A stretch of 64,000 nucleotides of DNA, from the NCBI GenBank assembly GCA_004791255.1, contig SRUQ01000007.1:310001-374000 (forward strand). Direction: 5' to 3'. The DNA comes from a bacterium M00.F.Ca.ET.205.01.1.1. GTDB lineage: Bacteria > Pseudomonadota > Alphaproteobacteria > Rhizobiales > Rhizobiaceae. The notes beneath the pieces were generated by a model. It made no database searches. It saw only the letters and a program-made list of their open reading frames with translations, and was not told the DNA's origin. The translations under genes were made by a program, and so were the position numbers. Positions within the stretch are counted from its first letter, which is position 1, and each line of letters starts with the position of its first letter. Positions 1 to 8,905 of this stretch are shown here, piece after piece.

Positions 1-832
1 GATCGCCGAACTTGGTCTTGAGGTCAGCGAGCTGTTCGGTCGGCAGGTCGCCGTAGCTGTCGAGTTCGCCGGCCTCGAAGCGCTTCATCGCCGATGAGCG
101 GTCTTCGGTCGGGATATAGTTGACGACGTCCATCTTGACGGTCGCGGCGTCCCAGAATTTCGGATTCTTGACCAGCTTCATGTGGTCGTTGGGAATCCAC
201 TCGGCCAACGTATAGGCGCCGTTCGAAACGAGATTGCCCGCCTTGATCCAGTCGGCGCCGAGCTTTTCGATTGAGGCCTTGTTGACCGGATAGGTGGCCT
301 GGTGGGTCAGCATCTCCAGGAAATAAGGCGTCGGCGCCTTCAGCGTCACTTCCAGCGTGTTGGCGTCGATCGCCTTGACGCCCATATCCTCGGGCTTGCC
401 TTTCTTGGTGTTGACGTCCTCTGCCCCCTTCACGGGATAGAGCATGGAAGCGTATTCGGCAGCGGTCGCCGGATCCTCCAGCCGGCGGAAGGAATAGACG
501 AAATCGTCCGCCGTCACCGGGCTGCCATCCGACCACAAGCCGTCCTTGCGCAGCTTGAAGGTGTAGACGGTGCCGTCATCCGATACCGTCCAACTTTCGG
601 CGGCGCCGGGAATGAGGTTCGTCTTCTGGTCGTGCATGACCAGTCCCTGGAACAGGTCGCGTATAATATCGGCTTCGTAGACGGTCGAGGTCTTGTGCGG
701 GTCGACCGTCTCTGCTTCGGCGGCGGAACCGCGGTTATAGACGGTCTCGGCGAAGGCCGGCGTGTAGAATGTACCGGCGGCCAAAGCCATGGTTGTGGCG
801 AACACCGTCGCCTTCAGCATGTTTTTCAGCAT
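1..832 (-). CDS. Oligopeptide ABC transporter substrate-binding protein (family 5), 3' end outside window
   Basis: Periplasmic solute-binding protein of the OppA/DppA class, which would deliver peptides or a related solute to an inner-membrane ABC importer. About 277 N-terminal residues are visible. A signal peptide spans about residues 1-26 (hydrophobic ATVFATTMALAAG, then AFA-E cleavage site). The mature part has family hallmarks: NRGSAAEAETVDPHK near the start, SWTVSDDGTVYTFKLR, and WSDGSPVTADDFVYSF. The start is the ATG at 832, preceded by AGGGAG about 6 bases upstream; a second in-frame ATG at 820 would shorten the signal peptide. The permease and ATPase genes presumably lie beyond the window. 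The ligand cannot be told from sequence; family membership is secure. Confidence 0.88.
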   Translation of the reverse strand, partial: MLKNMLKATVFATTMALAAGTFYTPAFAETVYNRGSAAEAETVDPHKTSTVYEADIIRDLFQGLVMHDQKTNLIPGAAESWTVSDDGTVYTFKLRKDGLWSDGSPVTADDFVYSFRRLEDPATAAEYASMLYPVKGAEDVNTKKGKPEDMGVKAIDANTLEVTLKAPTPYFLEMLTHQATYPVNKASIEKLGADWIKAGNLVSNGAYTLAEWIPNDHMKLVKNPKFWDAATVKMDVVNYIPTEDRSSAMKRFEAGELDSYGDLPTEQLADLKTKFGD

Positions 833-1201
833 GAAGTTCTCCCTGTCGGCGCCGCCATTGGCGCGCCTTTACGTGTTGACGCCCCGAGACCGATGCCTGG
901 TCCCTTTGAGCGCGCCGCCGGTTCCCTTCCTGCGGCTGGTGCCCAGACACTAACGCGGAGATTTTTTATTTCAACAGACTCTCTGGGTCACCCAAAGTAA
1001 GGCCGCATGAAAACTGCGCCACAACGACCGAAACACCCGCCGAAACCATGAACTTGACTTGGTTTCCTCATCTCGCCGCGATTTCTCACAAGGCGTTTTT
1101 CACTGCATCGGTCCGGCACAATGTGTTAATGCGTTCTTAAGCAACCACAAGTTACATTCCAATCATCTTCAATACGGCTTCCCTTCCGACGCGTGACGGC
1201 C
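833..1201. other. Divergent intergenic region between binding-protein gene and tadE-like gene
   Basis: This 369-base gap separates two divergent genes and must hold both promoters. The half near 960-1150 is A+T-richer than its surroundings (a TTTTTTATTT run near 961), as expected of promoter DNA. I see no convincing coding frame, hairpin terminator or RNA gene, and I could not assign a confident -35/-10 pair. Confidence 0.4.
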
Positions 1202-1657
1202 ATGAGTAACCGAGCAAGTAAAAAATCGATATTCTGTGAAAATCTGTATAAATTCCAAGAAAACTCCGGAACTTCGGCGGTCGAATTCGCCTTGCTCTCG
1301 CCGCTCTTCATGCTGCTATTGCTCGGAATGGTTGCATACGGTATATATTTCGGTGCTGCCAATTCGATCCAGCAAATCGCCGCTGACGCAGCCCGTACGG
1401 CCATCGCCGGCTTGAACCAGACCGAACGCCAGACGCTGGTGGCGAGTTTCGTCACCAACAATGCAGGCGGATACGCCTTCGTCGATGCCAGCAAGCTGAC
1501 CTACCAGGCCAACGACAGCACGGCCGACGGCAGTCAGTTCGTGGTGTCCATCCAGTATGATGCCCGTAACCTGCCGATCTGGAATCTCTTCCCGGGCATA
1601 ACCATGCCAGGGACGACGATCACGCGCCAGTCAACGATCAGGGTCGGGGGCATCTGA
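1202..1657 (+). CDS. TadE-like pseudopilin/assembly protein
   Basis: Small membrane-anchored protein of the TadE family, associated with Flp/Tad pili in the inner membrane and periplasm. The N-terminal hallmark is visible: SGTSAVEFALLSPLFMLLLLG, a negatively charged residue followed by one transmembrane helix (about residues 23-45). A serine/threonine- and asparagine-rich periplasmic tail ends in TRQSTIRVGGI. I chose the ATG at 1202; a GTG at 1193 in the same frame is possible, and neither has a clear ribosome-binding site. The stop codon is immediately followed by the ATG of the next gene, so the two are co-transcribed. No other tad/cpa gene (ATPase, secretin, prepilin peptidase) is visible, so this pair is an orphan here. 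Confidence 0.8.
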   Translation: MSNRASKKSIFCENLYKFQENSGTSAVEFALLSPLFMLLLLGMVAYGIYFGAANSIQQIAADAARTAIAGLNQTERQTLVASFVTNNAGGYAFVDASKLTYQANDSTADGSQFVVSIQYDARNLPIWNLFPGITMPGTTITRQSTIRVGGI

Positions 1658-3427
1658 ATGCGATTGCCCGGGCGCAAGGAGATCGGCCGGCTCGCACGGC
1701 GGATGCTGGCCGACAGGACGGCGAACTTCGCCGTGATGACGGCACTTATGTCGCCGGTCGCGCTGGCTCTGGCCGCGGTCGCCGTCGATGAGGCTTCGAT
1801 CTACACCGAACGCCGGGAAGCCCAGGCGATGGTCGATCTGGCGGCGATCACCGCGGCTTCGAACATCAACAACGTCAATGCGGCGGTGATCACCACGCTC
1901 ACCGACAACGGCATGCCGGGCGTGGTCGTTCAAGCCACGGGCCAGACCATCCCGGCGGCCGTCGGAAAAACCGTGGTGACGGTCACACAAGGCCGATATG
2001 CCTCGTCGACCGCCACCGTCAACCAGCGCTTTCAGGCTGGCGCAACGCCCTACAATGCCGTCCGTGTCACTCTGGCGAAGATCCCCAACCGCTATTTCGC
2101 AAGCTCGCTGATTCCCACTCCGGTCATCGGCACCGAAGCCACCGCCAGCATGACGCCACTGGCGACGTTCTCGGTCGGATCGCGGCTGCTCGGCGTCAAT
2201 GGCGGCATTCTCAACGCACTTCTGAGCGGTCTGCTGGGCGGCAATATCTCGCTCAGCGTGATGGACTACAACGGGTTGATTTCCGCTGATGTCAGCGTGC
2301 TTTCCTTTGTCAGTGCTCTGGCCACGCAATTGAACATAACAGCCGGCACCTATTCGGACGTGCTGGCGTCGAAGGCGACCGTCGGCCAGTTCGCCACCGC
2401 CATGGCCAACGTTCCCGGGATGGGCAACACCGCCAAGGCAGCCCTGCAAACGATCGCTTCCAAATCGACCAGCACCGTCAAAATTCCGCTCAGCAGCCTG
2501 ATCGACCTTGGCTCCGTTGGCAGCGTGGGCCTGGGACAGGCGCCGGCAGGCCTGGGGGTCGATGCGAGCGCCATGGGGATGCTGACCGCCGCCGCGGTGC
2601 TGGCGAACGGGACCAACCAGGCCGCCATCGATCTTGGAGCCACGATTCCCGGGCTTGCTTCCACCAAACTCAACATCGCCATCGGCGAGCCGGCACAGTC
2701 CTCGCCGTGGCTGTCGATCGATGGCATCGGCACAGTGGTGCGCACCGCGCAGACGCGCATCAAGCTGACGGCCTCGGTCACGGTCGGCACGCCGGGTCTC
2801 GGCGGCGGCATCAGCCTGCTGGCGGTCAATCTGCCGCTCAATGTGGAAGTCGCCTATGCCGAAGCCAAGCTGACCGACATCACCTGTCCGACGGGGCCTT
2901 CCAGCATCAACGTTTCGATCGCCGCGCACCCCGGTATTGCCCAGTTGAACCTGGCCAACAGCAACAACCCGTCCGGCTTCGCTGATTTCAGCCAGCCGCA
3001 GACCTTCACCGACGCAGACATTGCCGATGTCAGCCTCAAGATCCTGCTGATCAACATTCCGCTGATCCAGGTGATGGGTTCCGCCGTGACCGCGATCACC
3101 AACAACAGCCCGCAGATCTTGACCTTCAACGCGACCGACATTGCCAACAAGACGGTCAAGACCGTTTCGACACGCAACATCTCGCAGTCGCTCACCACGT
3201 CGCTGGTCAACAATTTGTCGCTTTCGGTCAAGACGCTTGGCCTGGGTATCGATCTGACCGCCCTGCTCGGAACGGTCAAGCCGGCGGTGGTGGCGCTGCT
3301 CAACACCGTGACTGCGCCCGTCGACGACTTGCTCTACAATGTGCTCTCCGCGCTCGGCGTCGGCGTCGGCCAGGCCGATGTCCGCGTCACCGGCGCGACT
3401 TGCGGCCGCGCCGTGCTCGTTCAGTAG
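1658..3427 (+). CDS. TadG-like Tad pilus-associated protein
   Basis: 589-residue protein with the TadE/TadG-type N-terminus: a basic leader, then FAVMTALMSPVALALAAVAV as a single transmembrane helix (about residues 23-45), followed by the DEASIYTERREAQAMVDLAA segment typical of TadG-like proteins. The rest is a long periplasmic region of alternating hydrophobic and Ser/Thr/Asn-rich stretches, without the von Willebrand domain of classical TadG. Three cysteines lie in this part (near residues 399, 582 and the C-terminal ATCGRAVLVQ). It starts directly on the stop of the TadE-like gene. Its 3' end faces the alpha-glucosidase gene across only 6 bases. The precise role is unknown; pilus-tip or assembly function is inferred from the family. 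Confidence 0.75.
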   Translation: MRLPGRKEIGRLARRMLADRTANFAVMTALMSPVALALAAVAVDEASIYTERREAQAMVDLAAITAASNINNVNAAVITTLTDNGMPGVVVQATGQTIPAAVGKTVVTVTQGRYASSTATVNQRFQAGATPYNAVRVTLAKIPNRYFASSLIPTPVIGTEATASMTPLATFSVGSRLLGVNGGILNALLSGLLGGNISLSVMDYNGLISADVSVLSFVSALATQLNITAGTYSDVLASKATVGQFATAMANVPGMGNTAKAALQTIASKSTSTVKIPLSSLIDLGSVGSVGLGQAPAGLGVDASAMGMLTAAAVLANGTNQAAIDLGATIPGLASTKLNIAIGEPAQSSPWLSIDGIGTVVRTAQTRIKLTASVTVGTPGLGGGISLLAVNLPLNVEVAYAEAKLTDITCPTGPSSINVSIAAHPGIAQLNLANSNNPSGFADFSQPQTFTDADIADVSLKILLINIPLIQVMGSAVTAITNNSPQILTFNATDIANKTVKTVSTRNISQSLTTSLVNNLSLSVKTLGLGIDLTALLGTVKPAVVALLNTVTAPVDDLLYNVLSALGVGVGQADVRVTGATCGRAVLVQ

Positions 3428-3433
3428 AGCACT

Positions 3434-5071
3434 TCAGTCGAGCTGACCGAGGAAAGAGCCGAGTGCGGGCAACGCCAACTCGTTGTCCTCAACGATGGCA
3501 GTGCCACCGGCAATCGGCGTGAAACTTCCGATATCCTCGAGCACCGGCCAACGCGCCGGCTCGGCGGCGAAGTTGAAGACGCAGAGCAGCCTTTCGGCTG
3601 CGCCTTCACGGATGAAGGCCAGCACGTCGCCTTCGGCTTCGAGAAAACGGATCGAACCGCCGATCAGCGCCGGATGGCCCTTGCGCAAGGCGAGCGTCGA
3701 ACGGTAGGCGGACAGCACCGACCGCTCCTCGCCGTTCTGCACGTCGACCGCGCGGCTGCGATGGCCGGACGGGACCGGCAACCACGGCTTGGCCGCAGAG
3801 AAGCCGGCATTGTCGGCACCGGCCTCCCAGACCATCGGCGTGCGGCAACCATCCCTGCCCTTCACGCCGGGCCAGAAGCGGATGCCGACGGGATCCCGCA
3901 GATCCTCATAGGCAAGTTCGGCCTCCTCCAGGCCGAGTTCCTCGCCCTGGTAGAGGCAGATCGAGCCGCGAAGACAGGACAACAGTATGATCGAAAAGCT
4001 GGCCACCGCGTCGGGATCGCCGCCCAGCCGCGTCCAGCGACTCACATGGCGCACCACGTCATGGTTGGAGAACGCCCAGCAGACCCAGCCGTCGGCAACC
4101 GCATTTTCGAAGGCCTCGACGCAGCCGCGCACATGGGCCGCCGAGAATTGCGGACCGAGCAGATCGAAAGTGTAGGACATATGCAGCCTGTCGCCGCCGG
4201 ATGTGTAGGCGGCGAGCGTCTGCAGGGAGCGGCCTTCATCGCCGATCTCGCCGACGGCGGCGCGGCCGCCATACTCGTCGAGCAGCGCCCGGAAGCGCTT
4301 GAGGAAAGCGAGGTTTTCAGGCTGCGTCTTGTCGAACAGATGTTCCTGATAGAGGTAGGTGTTGGTCTCCGTGTTGGTGCCTGCGACGCTCGAGGCCAAG
4401 GGCGGATTGCTGCGCAGCCAACGGTCGTGGACGTAGTAGTTGACCGTATCCAGCCGGAACCCGTCGACGCCGCGCTCCAGCCAGAACCGCACTGTCTCCA
4501 GAAGGGCATCCTGGACGTCCGGATTGTGGAAGTTGAGATCCGGCTGCGAGGCAAGGAAATTATGCATGTAGTATTGCCGGCGGGTCGAATCCCATTCCCA
4601 GGCCGGACCACCGAAAACCGACAGCCAGTTGTTGGGCGCGCCGCCATCGGGCTTGGTATCGGCCCAGACGTACCAGTCTGCCTTGGGGTTGTCGCGGCTG
4701 GCGCGGCTTTCGACAAACCACTCGTGCCTGTCGGAAGAATGCGACAGCACCTGGTCGATGATGATCCTGAGACCCAGCCGATGTGCCTGGGCAACCAGCG
4801 CATCGAAATCCTGCAATGTACCGAACATCGGATCGACGTCGCGGTAGTCCGACACGTCGTAGCCCATGTCGGCCATCGGCGACTTGAAGAAGGGCGACAG
4901 CCAGACCGCATCGACGCCGAGCGAGGCAATATGGGCGAGCCGCGCGGTGATGCCCTTGAGGTCGCCGCTGCCGTCGCCGGTGGAGTCCTGGTAGGAACGC
5001 GGATAGACGTGGTAGATGACGCAGCCGCGCCACCATTCGGCCCTTCGCTCCGCATTGTCATCAGCCATCAT
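3434..5071 (-). CDS. GH13 alpha-glucosidase (AglA/oligo-1,6-glucosidase type)
   Basis: Cytoplasmic glycoside hydrolase family 13 enzyme expected to release glucose from short alpha-glucosides; no signal peptide. The (beta/alpha)8 landmarks are present: RGCVIYHVYPRSYQDS at about residue 15, the nucleophile D208 in GFRLDTVNYY, the acid/base E275 in VGEIGDEG, and the H337-D338 pair in FSNHDVVRH. The 545-residue length fits the family. It is the last gene of the glg operon: its ATG overlaps the glgX stop as ATGA (5068-5071), so it is translationally coupled. Context suggests it degrades the malto-oligosaccharides left after GlgP and GlgX act on glycogen. Trehalose hydrolase or trehalose synthase activity is less likely, since the C-terminal extension of TreS is absent. 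Confidence 0.88.
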   Translation of the reverse strand: MMADDNAERRAEWWRGCVIYHVYPRSYQDSTGDGSGDLKGITARLAHIASLGVDAVWLSPFFKSPMADMGYDVSDYRDVDPMFGTLQDFDALVAQAHRLGLRIIIDQVLSHSSDRHEWFVESRASRDNPKADWYVWADTKPDGGAPNNWLSVFGGPAWEWDSTRRQYYMHNFLASQPDLNFHNPDVQDALLETVRFWLERGVDGFRLDTVNYYVHDRWLRSNPPLASSVAGTNTETNTYLYQEHLFDKTQPENLAFLKRFRALLDEYGGRAAVGEIGDEGRSLQTLAAYTSGGDRLHMSYTFDLLGPQFSAAHVRGCVEAFENAVADGWVCWAFSNHDVVRHVSRWTRLGGDPDAVASFSIILLSCLRGSICLYQGEELGLEEAELAYEDLRDPVGIRFWPGVKGRDGCRTPMVWEAGADNAGFSAAKPWLPVPSGHRSRAVDVQNGEERSVLSAYRSTLALRKGHPALIGGSIRFLEAEGDVLAFIREGAAERLLCVFNFAAEPARWPVLEDIGSFTPIAGGTAIVEDNELALPALGSFLGQLD

Positions 5072-7065
5072 GATCCCTTCCTGGCACGGGCCTTCCCGGC
5101 CTTGCGTTCGATCATGAAACTCACGCTGCGGCCGGGCAGCGGCCGTGTCAGATCATCGGCCCGTGTTTCGATCGCAGGATGCCACTGGAATCCATCGTGA
5201 ACGGGCAAGGTGAACACGCATTGGCGGCGGTCGCCGTTGATGATGACAGCGAGGCGGCCGGCCTCGTTGCCAAGCAGCATGACAAGGCGATGCCGGGCGG
5301 GATCGTTCCAGTCGCCCTCGCCGAACGGCGCGCCGGTCTCGGTCAACCAGGCGACGTCGGCAATGCCGGAGCCATCGGCTGGGCCCCCGATCAGGAAATG
5401 CGTGTCCGACAGCATGGGCACCGCGCGGCGAAGTGCGGCAAGTGCCGATGCATACTGTTCCAGTTCCAGGTTTCGCCCCGCCCAGTCGAGCCAGGTGATG
5501 GCGTTGTCCTGCGCATAGGCATTGTTGTTGCCTTGCTGGCTGCGGCCGAATTCATCGCCCGCGGTCAGCATGATGGTGCCGCGCGAGGCAAACAATGTCG
5601 CCAGCAGTGCGCGCTGGTCGTTGAGGCGAGCGTTGGCGATTGCAGCGTCAGACGCTTCGCCCTCGACGCCATTGTTCCAGGACAGGTTCTCGTCGTGGCC
5701 GTCGCTGTTTTGCTCGCCATTGGCCTCATTGTGCTTGCGCTCGTAGGCAACAATGTCGGCCAAGGTCATGCCGTCATGGGCGGCGATGAAGTTCACGCTG
5801 CGGCTTGCCGGCTGCCCTGCCCTGTTGAACACATCGGACGAACCGGCAAGCCGGGTGGCGAGCGAGCCGACCTTCCCGGCGTCGCCGCGCCAGAAGCGCC
5901 TGACATCGTCGCGGTAACGGTCGTTCCATTCCAGGTCTGGCGACCGGAAATTGCCGAGCTGGTAGCCGTCAGGTCCGATATCCCAGGGTTCGGCGATCAG
6001 CACCCTATCGGCAAGGACGGGATCGCCTGAAATGGCCCGGAGCAGCGGCGCATCCGGGTCGAATCTGCCATCGACGCGGCCAAGTATCGGGGCCAGATCG
6101 AAGCGGAATCCGTCCACGCCGGCCTGGCCGACAAAATGGCGGAGCGTGTCGAGGACCATTTCCCGCACGATCGGGTGGTCGCAAGCAATCGTGTTGCCGG
6201 TGCCGGTGTCATTGGCCAATGCGCCGCCAGGGAGATGACGATAATAGGCCTGATTGTCGAGACCGCGCAGCGACAATGTCGGCCCCAACCGGTCGCTTTC
6301 TCCGGTGTGGTTGAAGACGAGATCGAGGATGCTGCCGATGCCTGCCTTGCGCAGCGTCGCGACGGTCTCGCGCAACTCCGCAAGACCGCCGGGTGCAAGG
6401 CGCGGATCGAGCGCCATGAAGGTGACGGGGTTGTAGCCCCAGGCGTTGCTGAGGCCCAGCGGCGGCAAATGCCGCTCGTCGATCGAGGCGGTGATCGGCA
6501 TCAGCTCGACGGCGGAGACGCCGAGCTTTTTCAGATGTTCGATAATGGCGGGATGGGTAAGCGCCGCGATGGTGCCCCGCTGCGCTTCCGGCACATCCGG
6601 ATGCAGCCTGGTGAAAGAGCGGACGTTCAGTTCGTAGATCAGGCCGCCTGGCTGGAAGAGTGGCGGTTGCGCTGGCACCGGCTGCGGTAGCGTCGTGGCC
6701 ACCGACTTCGGCATCAGCGGCGCGGTGTCAGCGCCCTCGTTGCGTTTGGCGGCAAGTCGCCAGTGGTATTGATAGGGCCGGTCGATCTCGACGGCGTAGG
6801 GATCGGCGAGCAGCTTTTCGGGGTCGAACCACAGGCCGCGCTCTGGTGCGTAGTCGCCATCGGCGCGAAAACCATAGCGCGTGCCTGCGGCCAGGCCGGA
6901 CACGAAAAGCGCATGCACGCCTTCGCCTTCCGGTTTCAGTTCCAGGCGATCGCGTTCACGGTTTCCGTGCTCGTCAAAGATCGAGACCCACAAGCGCCGG
7001 GCCGACGAGGACCAGACGGCGAAGCGGATGCCCTCTCCGGCAATGGTTGCGCCGAGGTTGTTCAC
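5068..7065 (-). CDS. glgX: Glycogen debranching enzyme GlgX
   Basis: Isoamylase-type GH13 enzyme that removes the limit-dextrin branches left by glycogen phosphorylase. A CBM48-like N-terminal domain (about residues 1-110) precedes the catalytic barrel with GLIYELNVRSFTRLHPDVP, the nucleophile near D322 in VDGFRFDLAPILG, the acid/base in IAEPWDIGPDGYQLG, and FIAAHDGMTLAD. I chose the GTG at 7065 (665 residues), because residues upstream of it are only a translation of an intergenic repeat. An AAGGGGGAG sequence lies just upstream and is supplied by that repeat. It follows pgm by about 200 bases and overlaps the alpha-glucosidase gene by 4 bases. Confidence 0.93.
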   Translation of the reverse strand: MNNLGATIAGEGIRFAVWSSSARRLWVSIFDEHGNRERDRLELKPEGEGVHALFVSGLAAGTRYGFRADGDYAPERGLWFDPEKLLADPYAVEIDRPYQYHWRLAAKRNEGADTAPLMPKSVATTLPQPVPAQPPLFQPGGLIYELNVRSFTRLHPDVPEAQRGTIAALTHPAIIEHLKKLGVSAVELMPITASIDERHLPPLGLSNAWGYNPVTFMALDPRLAPGGLAELRETVATLRKAGIGSILDLVFNHTGESDRLGPTLSLRGLDNQAYYRHLPGGALANDTGTGNTIACDHPIVREMVLDTLRHFVGQAGVDGFRFDLAPILGRVDGRFDPDAPLLRAISGDPVLADRVLIAEPWDIGPDGYQLGNFRSPDLEWNDRYRDDVRRFWRGDAGKVGSLATRLAGSSDVFNRAGQPASRSVNFIAAHDGMTLADIVAYERKHNEANGEQNSDGHDENLSWNNGVEGEASDAAIANARLNDQRALLATLFASRGTIMLTAGDEFGRSQQGNNNAYAQDNAITWLDWAGRNLELEQYASALAALRRAVPMLSDTHFLIGGPADGSGIADVAWLTETGAPFGEGDWNDPARHRLVMLLGNEAGRLAVIINGDRRQCVFTLPVHDGFQWHPAIETRADDLTRPLPGRSVSFMIERKAGKARARKGS

Positions 7066-7067
7066 CC

Positions 7068-7262
7068 GCGCTCCCCCTTCTCCCCTTGTGGGAGAAGGTG
7101 TCGCCAAAGGCGACGGATGAGGGGTGCTCCAGCTTGGCACCAACCGCACCCCGCGCAACACCCCTCAACCGTTTCGGCGCTGCGCGCCGATCCACCGCCC
7201 TGGGGCGAGCCACGGGTCTCGCCCCGTCCTTCGGACCCCACAAGGGGAGAAGGAAGAAGGCG
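7068..7262. repeat. Intergenic repeat with inverted ends between pgm and glgX
   Basis: The pgm-glgX spacer is largely a dispersed repeat of the kind that is frequent in alphaproteobacterial genomes. Its ends are inverted: CTTCTCCCCTTGTGGGAG at about 7074-7092 and CCCCACAAGGGGAGAAGG at about 7236-7253. Internal CGCCAAAGGCGACGGATGAGGGG-like sequence is also characteristic of this class (7106-7125). Read on the minus strand, its final purine-rich end forms the ribosome-binding site of glgX. The assignment to a known repeat class is from memory of similar sequences. Confidence 0.75.
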
Positions 7263-7273
7263 CAGCACCTCCC

Positions 7274-8902
7274 TCAAGTAATCACGCTCGGCTTGTTGCG
7301 GCCGGTGTGGCTCTTGATGCCGGCGATGTCGTCGGCCGCCGCGATCAGATCGGCGAGAGCTTCTTGCGTGTCGAGGTCGTGCCGCGCTTGGTCCGGTTCG
7401 TAGCGCTCGATATAGACGCGCAAGGTCGCGCCAGAGGTGCCGGTGCCGGATAGGCGGAAGACGACGCGCGAGCCGCCCTCGAACAGCACCCTGATGCCCT
7501 GATGCTCGCTCACCGAACCGTCGACTGGATCGTGATAGGCAAAATCGTCGGCCTTGGCGATCTTCAGGCCACGAACGCTGGTGCCCGGCAGCGAGCTCAG
7601 CTTGGCCCTGAGTTCGTCGACCAGCGCATTGGCGCGGTCGATTTCGACCTCTTCATAGTCGTGCCGCGAATAGTAGTTGCGCCCATAGGCCGCCCAGTGC
7701 TCGGTGACGATCTGCTTGCAGCTTTCGCCGCGCGCCGCCAGGATGTTGAGCCAAAGAAGCACAGCCCACAGGCCGTCCTTTTCACGGACATGGTTGGAGC
7801 CGGTGCCGGCGCTTTCCTCGCCGCAGATCGTCGCCATGCCGGCATCGAGCAGATTGCCGAAGAACTTCCACCCGGTCGGCGTCTCATAAATGCCGATGCC
7901 GAGCTTTTCGGCGACGCGGTCGGCCGCACCACTGGTCGGCATCGAACGGGCGATGCCCTTCAGCCCATCCTTGTAACCCGGCGCCAGCTGCGCATTGGCG
8001 GCGAGCATGGCGACCGAATCCGACGGGGTGACGAAAATACCCTTGCCGATGATCAGATTGCGATCGCCGTCGCCATCGGAAGCCGCGCCGAAATCCGGCG
8101 CGTCCGGCCCCATCATCTCGTCATAGAGATGCTTGGCGTGAACCAGATTGGGATCTGGATGGTGGCCGCCGAAATCCGGCAGCGGCTTGTAGTTGCGGCA
8201 GGTGCCGTTCGGCGCGCCAAGCCGGCGCTCGAGGATTTCCTTGGCATAGGGGCCGGTGACCGCATGCATGGCGTCGAAACGCATGCGAAAGCCGTATTTG
8301 AAATTGGCGCGGATGGCGTCGAAGTCGAACAGGCTTTCCATCAGTTCGGCATAGTCGGTGACCGGATCGATGATCTCCACCGTCATACCGCCGGCCTCGA
8401 CCGTGCCTGTAGTGTCGATGTCGATCGGATCGATGTCGGCGATCTTGAAGCTCGCAATCGTCTTGGTCTTGGCAAAGATCGCGTCGGTCAGCTTTTCCGG
8501 CGCCGGGCCACCATTGCCGGCATTGTACTTGATCCCGAAATCCTCGTGCGGGCCGCCCGGATTGTGGCTGGCCGACAGGATGATGCCGCCGAAGGTCTTG
8601 TATTTGCGGATGACATGCGAGGCGGCCGGGGTCGACAGGATGCCGCCCTGCCCGACCATCACCTTGCCGAAGCCATTGGCGGCGGCCATGGCGATGGCCT
8701 TCTGGATCACCTCTCTGTTATAGAAGCGACCGTCGCCGCCGATGACCAGCGTCTTGCCGGCAAAACCGTCCAGTGCGTCGAAGATCGACTGGATGAAATT
8801 CTCGGCATAGTGCTCCTGCTGGAAGACAGGCACCTTCTTGCGCAGGCCTGACGTGCCGGGCTTCTGGTCCAGATAGGGTTTGGTGGCGACGGTGCGTATC
8901 AT
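7274..8902 (-). CDS. pgm: Alpha-D-glucose phosphate-specific phosphoglucomutase
   Basis: Interconverts glucose-1-phosphate and glucose-6-phosphate, linking glycogen turnover to glycolysis and to sugar-nucleotide synthesis. The 542-residue length and the sequence match the eukaryote-like PGM1 branch found with glg genes in rhizobia. Visible signatures: substrate loop KPGTSGLRKKV near residue 14, the phosphoserine loop ILSASHNPGG with catalytic S112, metal-binding SDGDGDRNLI, and the C-terminal phosphate-binding FRLSGTGTSGATLRVY. It lies 3 bases downstream of the glgA stop, so it is part of the same operon. The start is the ATG at 8902, which leaves no room for a longer form. Confidence 0.96.
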   Translation of the reverse strand: MIRTVATKPYLDQKPGTSGLRKKVPVFQQEHYAENFIQSIFDALDGFAGKTLVIGGDGRFYNREVIQKAIAMAAANGFGKVMVGQGGILSTPAASHVIRKYKTFGGIILSASHNPGGPHEDFGIKYNAGNGGPAPEKLTDAIFAKTKTIASFKIADIDPIDIDTTGTVEAGGMTVEIIDPVTDYAELMESLFDFDAIRANFKYGFRMRFDAMHAVTGPYAKEILERRLGAPNGTCRNYKPLPDFGGHHPDPNLVHAKHLYDEMMGPDAPDFGAASDGDGDRNLIIGKGIFVTPSDSVAMLAANAQLAPGYKDGLKGIARSMPTSGAADRVAEKLGIGIYETPTGWKFFGNLLDAGMATICGEESAGTGSNHVREKDGLWAVLLWLNILAARGESCKQIVTEHWAAYGRNYYSRHDYEEVEIDRANALVDELRAKLSSLPGTSVRGLKIAKADDFAYHDPVDGSVSEHQGIRVLFEGGSRVVFRLSGTGTSGATLRVYIERYEPDQARHDLDTQEALADLIAAADDIAGIKSHTGRNKPSVIT

Positions 8903-8905
8903 GCC

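Noticed and set aside
3674..5200. Long open frame antisense to the alpha-glucosidase gene
   Set aside because: Its translation shows no family motif and it mirrors the codon bias of the high-G+C gene on the other strand, where GH13 catalytic residues are all present.
7066..7161. Longer GlgX N-terminus
   Set aside because: The added residues (SPLATPSPTRGEGG) are a translation of the intergenic repeat, and the GTG at 7065 has its own ribosome-binding site.
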